NCBI GenBank assembly: GCA_958510825.1
Contig: OY294051.1
Span: 27,453,265-27,517,264 of the forward strand
Length of the DNA stretch: 64,000 bases
Reading direction: 5' to 3'
Origin: Brachypterus glaber
Taxonomy: Eukaryota > Arthropoda > Insecta > Coleoptera > Kateretidae
Shown here: piece by piece, positions 24,701 to 33,854 of the stretch
Layout: each line of letters starts with the position of its first letter
How positions within the stretch are numbered: the first letter of the stretch is position 1
Made by a program: the position numbers and the translations under genes
The notes under the pieces: generated by a model
Databases searched by the model: none
Seen by the model: only the letters and a program-made list of their open reading frames with translations
Told to the model about the DNA's origin: nothing

Positions 24701-27700
24701 AATTTTGGTTTTCAACATTTTAGTATTTAATTTTTCGTCCACGAACCGTGAAATTTGACTTCAAATGATGTTTTCTTGAAAACGGTTAGTCCTACAGTGT
24801 TACAACAAGAGTACCTTTTTAATGTATTTGGATCTGAGGAATCATATACCGAAAATAAAATTAAAAAAATACACAGAAAGAAGTTTGGGCTTCGCAAGCC
24901 CAAAGTCCAAACGAAAATAATATACGAAGATAAGCCTTATTAAGATTAATTCACGTGCAAAACCTCGTTGCTACATTTTAAAGGGTTATTAAATAAAAAA
25001 CGATTTTTTTAGCCACTTTCAAAGGGGCGTAGCTCCCTTACGACGCATTTTTAGACACATGTGTATAAATTTATTATTCCATCAATCTATTTTCTAATCA
25101 TCGTACAGAGTGATATGGGTAGACTGACAGTTTCGGGCTACTGGCCCTCTTCAGTACCAAGAGTCAACTCTGCACGCTGATTAAGAAAACGGTTTTAGAC
25201 TTTATTCGCAAAAGGAATATAGCCATTAGATTGATGTAGGCTTGTGCGCCATCTATTGCTAGATGTAGACAACTACTCATACCTCTCCTAGTCTGGAGAC
25301 TTTGAATGGTAGCAAGTTGAAGACTTGTGTGTCTCAAGCACATAGTACCACTAACGAGTGGTTAGGCGTAGAATTATTAAGGACAGAAATTTTTAATTTT
25401 AAACAAAATTATAAAAATATTAATTTATTATTCCATCAATCTATTTTCTAATTACACTGGCACACAAAATATTTGCGACGGATTTGCATCATACTTTGGT
25501 TCTGTTTTTTTACCCGAAACTTTAGATTCTACTCTTTATGATAACGTTAAACTTCAAAGTAACATTTTAAGTGTAACTGAGGATGACATCCGGAAAGCAT
25601 TAATAAAGTTAAAGCCTAATAAGGCCGTAGGTCCCGATAATATACCTGCTAATATTTATAAAAAGTTTACAGATTCGTTCCTTGAACCACTTTTGTTTAT
25701 TTTTAATTTATCAACAAAAACTGGCATCTATCCCAGTAAATGGAAAGTTTCGAAAATATCACCAGTTTTTAAAAAGGGAGCCAAGAATAAAATGGAAAAC
25801 TATCGCCCTGTCGCTATATTAAATTCTGTTTCTAAAATATTTGAAATCATTTTATACGATATAATTTATAATACGTAAAACCATTTATAAATATTCACCA
25901 ACATGGTTTTATGCCCAACCGTTCAACGTCTACAAACTTGGTCAATTTGGTACAAGATGCACATGAGGCAACTCACAGTAATTTTCAGTTAGATGTAATA
26001 TACATGGACATGACTAAGGCATTTGACAAGCTTGATCATAAAATTTTAATAAACTACCTCATATCACTCTTGCCCCCAATTCTAATTAAGCTACTTATAT
26101 CGTATTTAACCGACAGGAAATGTTTTGTGGTTTTAAACAACCTAATATCTAAATTTTTTGTGCAAACGTCAGGTGTTCCTCAAGGGTCCAACCTTGGGCC
26201 ACTTTTGTTTTTACTTTTTATAAATAGCTTACCTGAAATAATTAGATATGCCCTGTATTTATTATTTGCTGATGATCTTAAGCTTTATAAAAAAATTACG
26301 TGTGCTAGAGACTGTGTTAAGTTACAATTAGACTTGGATTCTGTCATAAAATGGTGCACTGAAAATAAACTTAATTTAAATGTGTCGAAATGTTCAATTA
26401 TGTCGATCCACAGAAAGAAACTTCCAGTGATTTTTGATTATCAGATGGGTGGTGAAATTTTAACTCGCGTTGTGGAAGTTAAAGACTTGGGTGTGACTTT
26501 TGACACTAAACTTACATTCAACAAACACATGGACAATTTAGTTAGTTCTTGTTTAAAAATGTATGGTTTTATAGTACGTAATACCAAAGACTTTAATAAC
26601 CTTTCTTGTATTATTAGTTTATTCAACAGTCTGGTTAAAAGTAAACTTGAGTATTGTGCGGTTGTTTGGTCTCCGATATATAACACACATATAGATCAAT
26701 TGGAAAAGGTCCAGAAGAAATTTCTTAAATATCTTGATTATAAGGACACAGGTATTTATAATCATAGAGCCCATTACAATAATTTGTTGGTTAAATACAA
26801 TTTCATCTCGTTACAACAACGTAGAGCTAACATCTGTGTAGTATTTTTGCACAAATTGTTAAATAGCTATCAGGATAATCCCGAATTTTTAAGTAGACTG
26901 CCGTTTCGAGTGCCTTTATCTGTAACCAGAAATGAGGACTTGTTTTATTTACCAATATTAAGAACGAATCAATATGCCATGTCACCACTGTACCGTATCT
27001 GTCGTTTTGGAAACACCGTAAACAGAGAAATAGATTTTTTTAGCACAAAGATTTCAAATTTTAAAAACATAATTCTTGATCTCAATCTTGATAACGCTTA
27101 GACTTAGACTAGTTTTTTTGTTTTTTTGTATATATATTGTAAATAGTTATAATTATATTAACCTATCCTGTTATTGGATCCTTAGGATCTGTTGGATTTG
27201 TATATAATAAATAATCATCGTACAGAGTGATATTGGTAGACTGACAGTTTCGGGCTACTGGCCCTCTAAAAAAACCACTCGTTAGTGGTACTATGTGCTT
27301 GAGACACACAAGTCTTCAACTTGCTACCATTCAAAGTCTCCAGACTAGGAGTTGACTCTTGGTACTGAAGAGGGCCAGTAGCCCGAAACTGTCAGTCTAC
27401 CAATATCACTCTGTACGATGATTAGAAAATAGATTGATGGAATAATAAATTAATATTTTTATAATTTTGTTTAAAATTAAAAATTTCTGTCCTTAACATG
27501 TGTATAAAATTTCGGACCCTATTTCAAATACACCGTGTATATTATTTTATTATTTTTCTATATTTTTTTTAGTCGAGTACAAAAGAGGAGAATCCCCCCA
27601 TTTGAAAATAACAGGAAAATATGAGCAAACAGCTGGCGATGCTTTAATAGCTCTTTCGCCAAATTCTGAAGTTATGGCTATAGCCACATCAAACTCTCTG

Positions 27701-30700
27701 GCTTTTTACTCGACTCACGACGCACAATTGGACTATACAATCGAAAACATTTATTCAGGTACGTAAAAACCGATAATTATATTAAGAAATAAATTAAAAA
27801 CAAAAAATGCATATAGTTAAATTAAAGTCGCAAGCAAGTTGCAAAACAACTTTGCACTACGATATTTCAAGAACGATTTGACCCAAAACTTGAAATTTGT
27901 TTCAAATTTCAAGTCTCTATGTCAAAGCGTTCTTAAAATATCGTAGTGTAAAGTTTTTTAGCAACTTGCTTGAGACTTTACCAATGAACTAATAACTCTT
28001 CTCTTTAAAATAGGCATTTCATTCGTTAAAACTGACTAAAACGTCGGAAACATAAACATTCGTCTTTCTTACTCGCACATCTTTGTTCTAATAATACCAG
28101 TTACTGGTAATTGTTATTGTTCAGGCCTGAATATACCTACTATTTGTTTACAAAAAACCGAGATATTGGCGATACTTTATTTTAACGGTATGCGTATTCT
28201 AGAAAGAAGAGTTATTAGTTCGTTGGACTTCACATGCATTTCTATTAAATTAAATACTACTGAATCAGTACTTCTCGAGAAAATGTAAAACAAAAACTTA
28301 AAAAATGCATTCATTAATTAATTTAAAAACATAATATTTTTACATTTATGTTTTTTTTTTTTAATAATAATTAAAAAAATGCCACAAACGGCTATTATTG
28401 TGTGTGTTTTTTTAATTATTATTAAAGAAAAAAAGAAAAAATCAAAAATTTTGATTTTTTTTTTTTTGAAAAATTTTACCTGCCACAAACGGGTATTATG
28501 TGTTATTAATTATTATTAAAAACAAAAACATAAATGTAAAAATATTATTAAATGTCCCATATTCCCATTTAAGATTTTTGAACTGGTAGCTCCTAAGTGA
28601 TGGGGGTAGTTACCTTAATTATTTGTTAGATGGCAAAATATGTCCCTCTTAAAATAAAAATTTTCCTGTCTCAGCGTTTTTTTAGACAAGTCATTAGTTT
28701 GGATTTTATCCGAAGCTGAAGTTTTCGTTGGATCACCCGGTATAAAAAAACCTTAATATATTAAGCAATGCGAAGCATTTCATATCTTCACGGCTTGCTT
28801 ATTAATAGAATTAGTATCAACAGAAATACCCATAATACAGGGTGTTTACTAAGTGCGGTACGTAACTTCAGTGTGTAATTCCTTACCCAAAAATAAGAAA
28901 AGAAGTTCCTATAAACATATGTTCTAAAACAACTCGTAAGGGAGCTACGCACCTTCAAATGGGGTCACAAAAACTAGATTTTTATTTAATAACTCAGGAA
29001 CCTTTTGTGTTATAGCAACGAGGTATTGCATGTGATCTATCTCTAATAAGACATATCAGCCAATGGTATTTGCATGTAGTTACTTTAACCAGGGGCGTTC
29101 GAAATGGGGGTTATCACTTTTTTGTTCCAAACTTTTTTCTATATAACTTTATGTGGATTTTTTATTAGAAAAGTATTCATCAGGTAAAGATACATAAAAA
29201 AGGTACTCTCGTTGTAATACCATAGGATTAACCGTTCTTGAGAAAAAATCATTTGAACGTGAAATTTCCAGTATCGAAGATGAAAAATAAAATGTTGAAA
29301 ACCAAAATTTCAATAACGCAGGTTGAATGTACATTCAAAACTAAAAAAAAACTTCATATACAAGTACTTCCATAAATCTATCCCTTAGAAGGGAGTTATG
29401 GTCTCCTAAAAATACTCCATTTTTAAAGGGCGTTAAAAGCGATTTTTGGACTTTTTTGAAGGGGCGTAGCTCCCTTACGAGTCGTTTTAGGACATATGTT
29501 TATAGGAACTTTTTTTCTTATTTTTGGGTAATAAATTACACCCTAAAGTTACGTACCGTACTTAGTAAACACCCTGTATATGTGAATATATAGGCATATT
29601 ATATGCCTATAATAGGTTTTATTAGTATTTCTCCTGTAATATGTAAAAGTCCTTTCATTGTTAGATAAAGTAAATAAATAAAAAAATGGTTATTTATAAA
29701 TAATTATGAAACATATTTTTAATAATTTTCCATAGAAAGTCCAATATAACTTTTGAATAGTTATCAACTTGAAATTTAAGACGTGTAAATAACATAACCA
29801 AGACAGGGGGACAAGGGGAAAGTTTTTTAAATGGGGGATCGTGTGATACTTTATTTTAAAGGTCAAAATACCACATATCTTATTTTTTTAAATTTTTTTA
29901 AGCGTTAAAAAATTGAAAATGGGAATTTTTGTCAAAATTTGTTCAAAAAAAAATATTGCATGCACCTCGGGTAAGAGTATTTTAGCAGTACACATAATTT
30001 TGCAACTATAACCTGACTATTTGTGCAACCCGTTTCTTTAAATTTAATTATTTAGGGCCCCACGATTATTTTAATAGTCTAAGAGCTGGTGACCATGTTT
30101 ACATTCAAATTAAGCTATCTGCAAATCACCAGGTCCTGGATCGGGTTACCGAAACGGTAGTGAAATGGGGTCCCCGAAAAATATATTTTTAACTTATCGA
30201 GTCAAATACATCACATTTATTACATTTAGATTAGTCTATTTCCACAGTTTTACAAAATTATTCAGCGGGCGTAAAAAAATACTTTAAAAAGTTTATTTGA
30301 CGTATCGCACCCGTTACAGAACAGTGTCATAACATAGAATTTTGAAAAATGTGTATGATCCCAGTAAGAGCAGTAACTACACTAAAAACACATTTTTCAA
30401 ACATTTTTGTTATGATACTGTTCTGTAACGGGTGCGACATTAGATCATATATACATAGATGCGCCTTAAGTCCACGTCAAACCGAAATGTTTTCATTGCT
30501 ATATCCAGGTAGATTTCACCTTCCCGCTTCTGGTCACCACCCACCGCTATAGTGGTTTGTTGACAAATATGTTATACTTCACCTCCTCGCAACCTCACCG
30601 ATATAGTGGTTTGTTTACAATTGGCTTTGTATATGTTCTACATAAAACCAATCAATATTAATGCCATATCTATGTATATAAGATCTAATGGTGTGACATG

Positions 30701-32231
30701 TCGATACTTAAAAGTCGAATTCTCATTTAATCAAAATTTAATTTCATAAATTCTTATTTCTTTAAAAAAATAAGTACCACATATGTCAAAGGCACTTTTT
30801 AAAGACTATTCTTACCCCCCTTGGCCCCAGAATTATTGTGTATAACTATGAAAATAGCTTAATGTGACTTGGCAAGTTAAAAATAGATTTTTGGTAGGTC
30901 ATTGCCACAGCTTTTGGAGCTTCTAGCACCCAAAGGAACCGGATCCGGAGCCTAGCAATTTGAAAATAGCTTCATTTAAATGTACTTTAAGACATATATA
31001 AATTTAAAAAAACAATCAATGCGTTAAAAAAAAATTTCATTTGATAATGTTTATTCCAAACCACCGTGATTTATCAAAATGTGCAAAATATTGTGGTCTT
31101 TTAATAACTCAATCGGTATTTTATTAGAATCTGAATCTTTAATTTATTTGAGGCGTATATATATATTTATAGTATTATTAATTTAAGCCATTTCGCCTCA
31201 ATGATTATTTATGTCGATAAAAAATCTAAAACAGAAAATAAAATTAAAATGTTTTTATCAGGCGCACCTATTTTTAGATGCGCTGGTAAGGTATTGCGTT
31301 TAAAATAATATTTATCTGTTATATTTTCTTTACCTAAAAAATATTATTAGTCAGTATCTTACCAAAGTTTAAAAATTTTGCCTAAATAAAGAATTTTGAA
31401 TAAAATTCTTGATAAATCGTTAAAATAATTAACAAAAAACGAAAAACTAAATAAGTTAACTTCTAACGTTTTGGGATCTACTCTGATCCCGTTTTCAAAG
31501 AAAATTATTATTTTTTGAAAGAATTTGTGCAATATTTGGTTTTATCAATCAAAATATGACAAATGTCAAAATATGTAATTTCGAGGTAATTGAAACAAAG
31601 ACACCCGTAACAATAACAAGGCGTAAAGAAATTAATTCGGAAAATGCGTTTTTGTTCAAAACGTGTAGAGAAGTTAATTTGGAAAAAACTTTTTTATTGA
31701 AAAGAGGGCAAAGTTAAGTTACCGCGTACTTAATACTTCATCATTAAGTATTGGTGTCGAAATATTAGATAAAGATGAAAAGCATTCGCTAATAATCTCT
31801 GCATAATTTTATGAAAATTAATTCTTTTAGTTTTCGTATTTCTGTGAAAGGCTCTTAAGTTAAAATTTTTGTATTATCAAATAAAAAATGGTGACAATTA
31901 TTAAATAAGTGATCATTGATCAACTAATTTTGAAGAAAATATTTTTATTTATTGGCAGTTAATTTGGTGTTCTGTCAGACGGACAGATATATATATATAT
32001 ATATTTTATATTTGTTTTTTAGGAAATATTACCTCCATAATGTTTGACGCCACTGGAAAATTCGTGCTCACTTCTGGAGATAAACACATTCGCATTTTCC
32101 ACAACGTGACTGGATACAAGTGTAACATTGTAACTGCCAAAGAAAAACTAAAGGAACACCAAACTTCAGCTACCAAAGAACGACTTATGCATATAATCAA
32201 GGAGTCTGAGGCCTTTTTGGCTAAATTTTAA
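15481..32231 (+). CDS. TBL2: TBL2-like WD40 protein, 3' part of gene (five exons)
   Basis: Exons 15481-15701, 21666-21852, 23580-23765, 27573-27758 and 32023-32231 join with intron phases 0,1,1,1 and encode 329 residues to the TAA at 32229-32231. The order of diagnostic blocks matches transducin beta-like 2: DRTVLLWDSKD, GKFIMSCSNKTDMVIWDLKG, PCGRFVVASGFAPDAKVWEV, SKDGTWKLYDTK, ALSPNSEVMAIA, FDATGKFVLTSGDKHIRIFH. TBL2 is an ER-membrane WD40 protein reported to associate with PERK and to support stress-regulated translation. The N-terminal membrane anchor and first WD repeat (the segment before DDRT) are missing, because those exons were not found and probably lie upstream of the window. All donors and acceptors are GT-AG. 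The introns are large and full of transposons. Confidence 0.93.
15702..16565. other. TBL2 intron, unique-looking part
   Basis: No exon or clear repeat. A purine-rich stretch near 16280-16320 and AGAAGAAGA/TCTTCTTCTT runs near 16460-16500 are low-complexity sequence. Confidence 0.3.
16566..17267. repeat. MITE family A, copy 4 (full length)
   Basis: Complete ~702-bp copy from ACAGAGCGGTCCAAAAGTCA to TTTTGGACCGCACTGTA, lying in a TBL2 intron. The arms match copies 2, 7 and 8. Confidence 0.85.
17490..17815 (+). pseudogene. 3' fragment of an I/R1-like LINE (zinc-knuckle tail)
   Basis: The plus strand reads KAGNDPVCSGCGIDEESTFH, FLGQCDRFGRIRQEIFG and then TLAWTDIATFIRRSGRF to a TAG at 17723. The CxxC...H...C spacing, followed by an R-rich helix and a final IATFIRRSGRF, is typical of the C-terminus of RNase H-bearing I/R1-type LINE polyproteins in insects. 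The fragment is markedly GC-richer than its surroundings and ends in a short (CTA)n tail near 17805. Identification is by motif only. Confidence 0.6.
17816..18520. other. TBL2 intron sequence
   Basis: AT-rich, with no feature supported. Confidence 0.3.
18521..18672. repeat. MITE family D, copy 1
   Basis: Inverted ends GGGGGGCATGTCAC and GCGACATGCTCCTCGG enclose alternating ATATCGCC / GGCGATAT words. The second copy is at 43622-43740. Confidence 0.75.
18698..19016. mobile_element. piggyBac-type MITE
   Basis: TTAA at both boundaries (18698-18701 and 19013-19016) and inverted termini TTAACACGTTAACTGCCACG and TGGTATTCAACGTGTTAA. TTAA target duplication with a CACGTT-type end is characteristic of piggyBac-family non-autonomous elements. 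It contains internal complementary GTGTATA/TATACAC segments and no transposase. Confidence 0.8.
19129..19988. repeat. TIR element with duplicated right terminus
   Basis: Left end ACCCGGACAACATT. Matching right ends occur twice: AATGTTGCCCGGG at 19324-19336 and AATGTTGTCCGGGT at 19975-19988, each preceded by ATGACTTCCACGTGAAATAG-like sequence. So either a ~208-bp element sits beside a partial second copy, or an insertion split a larger one. The interior is rich in ATCATGA words. Confidence 0.65.
19989..20749. other. TBL2 intron sequence
   Basis: No gene seen. A stretch near 20214-20255 (GAAATGCGAAGCATTACATA) matches the terminal motif of repeat family F. Confidence 0.35.
20750..20852. repeat. 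MITE family B, copy 2 (internally deleted)
   Basis: Shares CACAGGCTCGCATAACA and AATGCGATGCCATGATTGGC with the copy at 13109, but most of the right arm is missing. Confidence 0.75.
20899..21655. repeat. Repeat family F, copy 1 (disrupted)
   Basis: Runs from CGCTAGAATAGTATACGG (20908) to ATGCGTAGCATTACATA near 21625-21655, the inverse of the copy at 33855-34535. The middle carries a CCGTCTGTATGTCTGTCCG stretch and an unrelated SINE-like segment. Confidence 0.6.
21205..21465 (+). repeat. Possible tRNA-derived SINE
   Basis: GTGTAGTGGTCTACCG followed about 40 nt later by GTGAGTTCGATTCTTACT resembles an RNA polymerase III A-box/B-box pair. The unit sits inside another repeat family as an insertion would. 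No clear A-tail or target duplication was identified, so this is tentative. Confidence 0.4.
21666..21852 (+). CDS. TBL2: TBL2 exon b
   Basis: Starts SHQVDVIGMSIASNGKF after TTTTTTAG, phase 0, and ends in phase 1 at VVAS-G before GTAAGA. Encodes a complete WD blade ending in TDMVIWDLKG and the start of the next (AKITPCGRFVVAS). Confidence 0.93.
21853..23087. other. TBL2 intron sequence
   Basis: No exon or defined repeat recognised. Confidence 0.35.
23088..23499. mobile_element. hAT-type MITE, copy 1
   Basis: 412 bp with short inverted ends CAGTATTCGACG and CGCC/GCCGACTACTG. It is flanked by 8-nt sequences CTTATGAG and CTGATGAG (7 of 8 identical), as expected for a hAT target-site duplication. 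A near-identical copy lies at 42566-42970 with a perfect 8-bp duplication. Confidence 0.85.
23580..23765 (+). CDS. TBL2: TBL2 exon c
   Basis: Starts in phase 1 after TTATTTAG (G-GT giving Gly) and ends ACAAAGA before GTAAGG. Encodes FAPDAKVWEVIFTKSGEF, the ELSGHTSGIYDVAFD blade start and SKDGTWKLYDTK. Confidence 0.93.
23766..24030. other. TBL2 intron sequence
   Basis: Nothing recognised. Confidence 0.3.
25116..25160 (-). ncRNA. Hammerhead ribozyme, weakened stem I
   Basis: Minus-strand counterpart of the motif at 27359. CTGAAGA, GGGC-CAGTA-GCCC, GAA and ACT-GTC-AGT-C are all present. Stem I has four pairs (GGTA/TACC) and then a mismatch (T against C). Confidence 0.75.
25455..27208 (+). mobile_element. 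5'-truncated Jockey/CR1-like LINE
   Basis: Begins inside the linker before the reverse transcriptase (FASYFGSVFLPE) and ends near TATAATAAATAA at 27208. It inserted into the Penelope remnant at TTCTAAT/AATCATCG, with only 3-4 nt of ambiguous duplication. The order of events is therefore family C element, then Penelope-like element, then LINE. Confidence 0.8.
25480..27101 (+). pseudogene. LINE reverse transcriptase with one frameshift
   Basis: Reads KLKPNKAVGPDNIPANIYKK, then WKVSKISPVFKKGAKNKMEN, then a one-base frameshift around 25875-25880. After it come INIHQHGFMPNRSTSTNLV, motif A YMDMTKAFDKLD, motif B SGVPQGSNLGPLLFLLFIN, catalytic motif C LLFADDLKLY and the thumb/C-terminal region SKLEYCAVVWSPIYN, to a TAG at 27101. 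All RT catalytic residues are intact, so the element is young, but the frameshift and lost 5' part make it inactive. The strong FADD core and absence of GIY-YIG separate it from the host Penelope remnant. Confidence 0.88.
27230..27266 (-). ncRNA. Truncated hammerhead motif
   Basis: Minus strand keeps AGAGGGCCAGTAGCCC, GAAACTGTCAGTC and TACCAA. It breaks off before CTGA, so the catalytic core is incomplete. It is the inverted partner of the intact copy at 27359. Confidence 0.65.
27359..27403 (+). ncRNA. Hammerhead ribozyme, complete minimal type I
   Basis: Every core element is present in order. Stem I 5' strand TTGGTA (27359-27364); CTGAAGA (27365-27371, the CUGANGA box); stem II GGGC-CAGTA-GCCC (27372-27384); GAA (27385-27387); stem III ACT-GTC-AGT (27388-27396); cleavage-site C at 27397 in a GTC triplet; stem I 3' strand TACCAA (27398-27403), pairing perfectly with TTGGTA. 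The very short stem III is the known form of Penelope-associated hammerheads, which may act as dimers. It would self-cleave after 27397 in plus-strand RNA, which includes TBL2 pre-mRNA. Confidence 0.85.
27573..27758 (+). CDS. TBL2: TBL2 exon d
   Basis: Starts in phase 1 (A-TC, Ile) after an eight-T tract and AG, and ends ATTCAG before GTACGT. Encodes EYKRGESPHLKITGKYEQTA and ALSPNSEVMAIATSNSLAFY. The family C element ends only 32 nt upstream. Confidence 0.93.
27823..27980. repeat. Hairpin element
   Basis: Arms of about 60 bp: TAAAGTCGCAAGCAAGTTGC at the left and GCAACTTGCTTGAGACTTTA at the right, with CACTACGATATTTCAAGAAC mirrored inside. Confidence 0.8.
27981..28226. repeat. Second hairpin element, abutting the first
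   Basis: Ends CCAATGAACTAATAACTCTT and AAGAGTTATTAGTTCGTTGG are inverted. It starts at the base after the previous hairpin ends, suggesting one compound element. Confidence 0.7.
28330..28550. repeat. AT-rich inverted repeat
   Basis: ATATTTTTACATTTATGTTT at the left mirrors AAACATAAATGTAAAAATAT at the right, and GCCACAAACGGCTATTAT / GCCACAAACGGGTATTAT is repeated directly inside. Confidence 0.7.
28837..29577. repeat. TIR element related to family C
   Basis: Termini ACAGGGTGTTTACTAAGTGC and its mirror ending at 29577 differ from family C ends, but the interior (GGGAGCTACGC, AACCAGGGGCGT, GGCGTAGCTCCC) is shared. So this is a subfamily with replaced tips. Confidence 0.75.
29735..29955. repeat. 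MITE family A, copy 5 (left-arm fragment)
   Basis: Recognisable by TAACTTTTGAATAGTT, GGGGATCGTGTGATAC and AAAATGGGAATTTTTGTCAA in the usual order. The rest is missing. Confidence 0.6.
30301..30441. repeat. Short hairpin MITE
   Basis: TCGCACCCGTTACAGAACAG at the left and CTGTTCTGTAACGGGTGCGA at the right are perfect inverted repeats around a ~95-nt centre. Confidence 0.85.
30442..32022. other. TBL2 last intron, remaining part
   Basis: No exon. A CGATATAGTGGTTTGTT-like phrase is repeated near 30546 and 30599. A TA dinucleotide run sits at 31988-32003, just before the last acceptor. Confidence 0.4.
32023..32231 (+). CDS. TBL2: TBL2 terminal exon
   Basis: Starts in phase 1 after TTTGTTTTTTAG (G-GA, Gly). 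Encodes NITSIMFDATGKFVLTSGD, KHIRIFHNVTGYKCN and a helical tail RLMHIIKESEAFLAKF before TAA. The charged C-terminal helix matches the end of TBL2 in other animals. Confidence 0.93.
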
Positions 32232-32446
32232 AAAAGAAGAACATTTTTTTGAAACAATAATATAAAATTATACTGCATTAATAGGGGCATTAATGCACTG
32301 ACAAAAAAATAATGGATTTAAAATAGTAAACTACACAAAAAAATCCAAAAGGACATGTTAATATTACTAAATTTAAAATATTATGATATTTTTTTAATAT
32401 ATAATATATTTTATAAATATCTATTTTATAATCATAGCTCCTTAAA

Positions 32447-32452
32447 AATAAA
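32447..32452 (+). terminator. Candidate TBL2 polyadenylation signal
   Basis: AATAAA 216 nt downstream of the TBL2 stop, the first canonical hexamer in a plausible place. Confidence 0.45.
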
Positions 32453-32867
32453 AGTTCATAAAATTAAAAAAAAAGGAATAAAAATTGAAATTATAATAAT
32501 TATTAAAAGCTATAGAACTTTTTAGTTCTTTTTTACATTTTATTAAAGGCCACAAAAGAATTTTAAAATGTCAACAGTTTTTTTTATTATGTATTTTTTC
32601 TGTATGAAGAACATTTTTCAAACATTGATTTGTCCATTATTTTTTTTAGGTGCTCAAAAACTTTACATTCCAGTAAATAATTATAAGATTAAACTGTCTT
32701 ATCAATATCACATACAGGGTATTTTTATAGCTTTTTATCACAAAATAATGTTAGATTTTTATAAAATGCTTGGTTTTAGTATACATATTTATTAAATAAA
32801 TTAGTTATTATTAACGTAAATATATTTTCCACGGTATGAAATAAAAATCTCCCCGTTAGGGATTTGA

Positions 32868-33428
32868 ACCTAATAGTCCGGTAGATTTTTTTTTATTACT
32901 TCACCGTTGAAACTTTGTATATGTGTTCTTTATGTCCAGTCAAACAACTTCTTACATGAGAAAATTCTCGGTAGCGGGGCGTTTTTTTTTTTTGGGACCA
33001 ACCCTTAACTTTAGGGCGTCTGACAACGGTATTGCCAGAAAATTCTTGTCGGACAAGGTTACTACTTGATTTTAAATATTTTTATTTAATGATCCTGAAA
33101 AAATCAGCTGTGAGGTGCTAAATGTTATGACGTCATAATTAACCTAACATGGTATAGTTACATTATATTTAGCACCTGACAGCTGATTTTTTCAGGATCG
33201 TTTCATAAAAATATTTAAAATCAAGTGGTAACCTTGTCCGACAAAAATTTTCGGGCAATATCGTTGTCGGACGCCCTAAAGTTAAGCGTTGGTCCAAAAA
33301 AAAACGCCCCGCTACCGAGAATTTTCTTATGTAAGAAGTTGTTTGACTGGACATAAAGAACATATATACAAAGTCTCAACGGTGAGGTAATAGAAAAAAT
33401 TCTACTGTGCGTGTGCTCCCGGACGACA
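32868..33428. repeat. Foldback family G, copy 1 (uninterrupted)
   Basis: Arms of about 230 bp mirror each other: CTCGGTAGCGGGGCG / CGCCCCGCTACCGAG, and CAGCTG with TTTTTTCAGGATC near the centre, around TGACGTCATAATTAACC. It serves as an empty-site reference for copy 2 at 58102-59609. Confidence 0.85.
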
Positions 33429-33854
33429 AGAGCTTACAATCTGTAATCATACGCATAGTTAGAGAGCATCTGAGTACAGAATGAAAGGTCTTGTGCTCAA
33501 ACCCCAGTCGGGAAAACACTTTTTTTGAAATTAAATTTCCTGTTTGCCGAGATTTTTCTTTCATTAAATTAGTTATTGTTTTCTGGAGGATATTTTTGCA
33601 AATATTATTTTGCCTTTTGTTGTTTCAAATAGTTTATTTGGGCTGTAAAAGTTTATGCTCTTTTGTTTAAATATTAAATTTGCTTTTGAAATATTATTGT
33701 AATGCTTATAAATAAATATCAATAAATAAATAGGCTGTTTGATAAAATTTAATAACCCACATAAAATAAATTTACTATAGAAAACCAATTTTACAACGTA
33801 ACTACAATGTATTTATTTCACAATTTTGAACATTATTTATGTTAGGATTAATTA
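33429..33854. other. Intergenic stretch
   Basis: No gene supported. A CTTGTGCTCAAACCCCAGTC phrase near 33490 faintly resembles a Pol III B-box. Confidence 0.3.

Larger units (their letters stand above)
25070..27495. mobile_element. Penelope-like remnant interrupted by a LINE
   Basis: The outer parts (25070-25454 and 27209-27495) are related to each other and to 44283-44515. They contain ACAGAGTGATAT, GGTAGACTGACAGTTTCGGG and GGCCCTCTTCAGTACCAAGA blocks in both orientations, and three hammerhead-type motifs. This layout, with hammerhead-bearing terminal repeats in partly inverted arrangement, is that of Penelope-like retroelements. It carries no reverse transcriptase of its own; the RT here belongs to a nested LINE. 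Confidence 0.7.
24031..27540. mobile_element. Foldback family C element carrying nested retroelements
   Basis: Inverted ends ATACACGGTGTATTTGAAAT at 24031 and CAAATACACCGTGTAT ending at 27540. The left arm continues into a palindromic interior (24480-24740) and a right arm (24890-25069). The right arm is cut at 25069 and resumes at 27496. Both breakpoints carry ACATGTGTATAAA (25057-25069 and 27496-27508), a 13-bp target duplication. Without the 2.4-kb insertion the element would be about 1.1 kb. Confidence 0.85.

Noticed and set aside
24755..24943. 62-residue open frame
   Set aside because: Lies in the arm of the family C foldback element and has no protein-like similarity.
25480..27101. This reverse transcriptase as part of the Penelope-like element around it
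   Set aside because: Its SGVPQGS / FADD motifs and C-terminus are LINE-type, it lacks GIY-YIG, and both ends interrupt Penelope terminal sequence.
33430..33505. tRNA or tRNA-like gene
   Set aside because: A B-box-like phrase is present but no cloverleaf could be closed with acceptor and anticodon stems.
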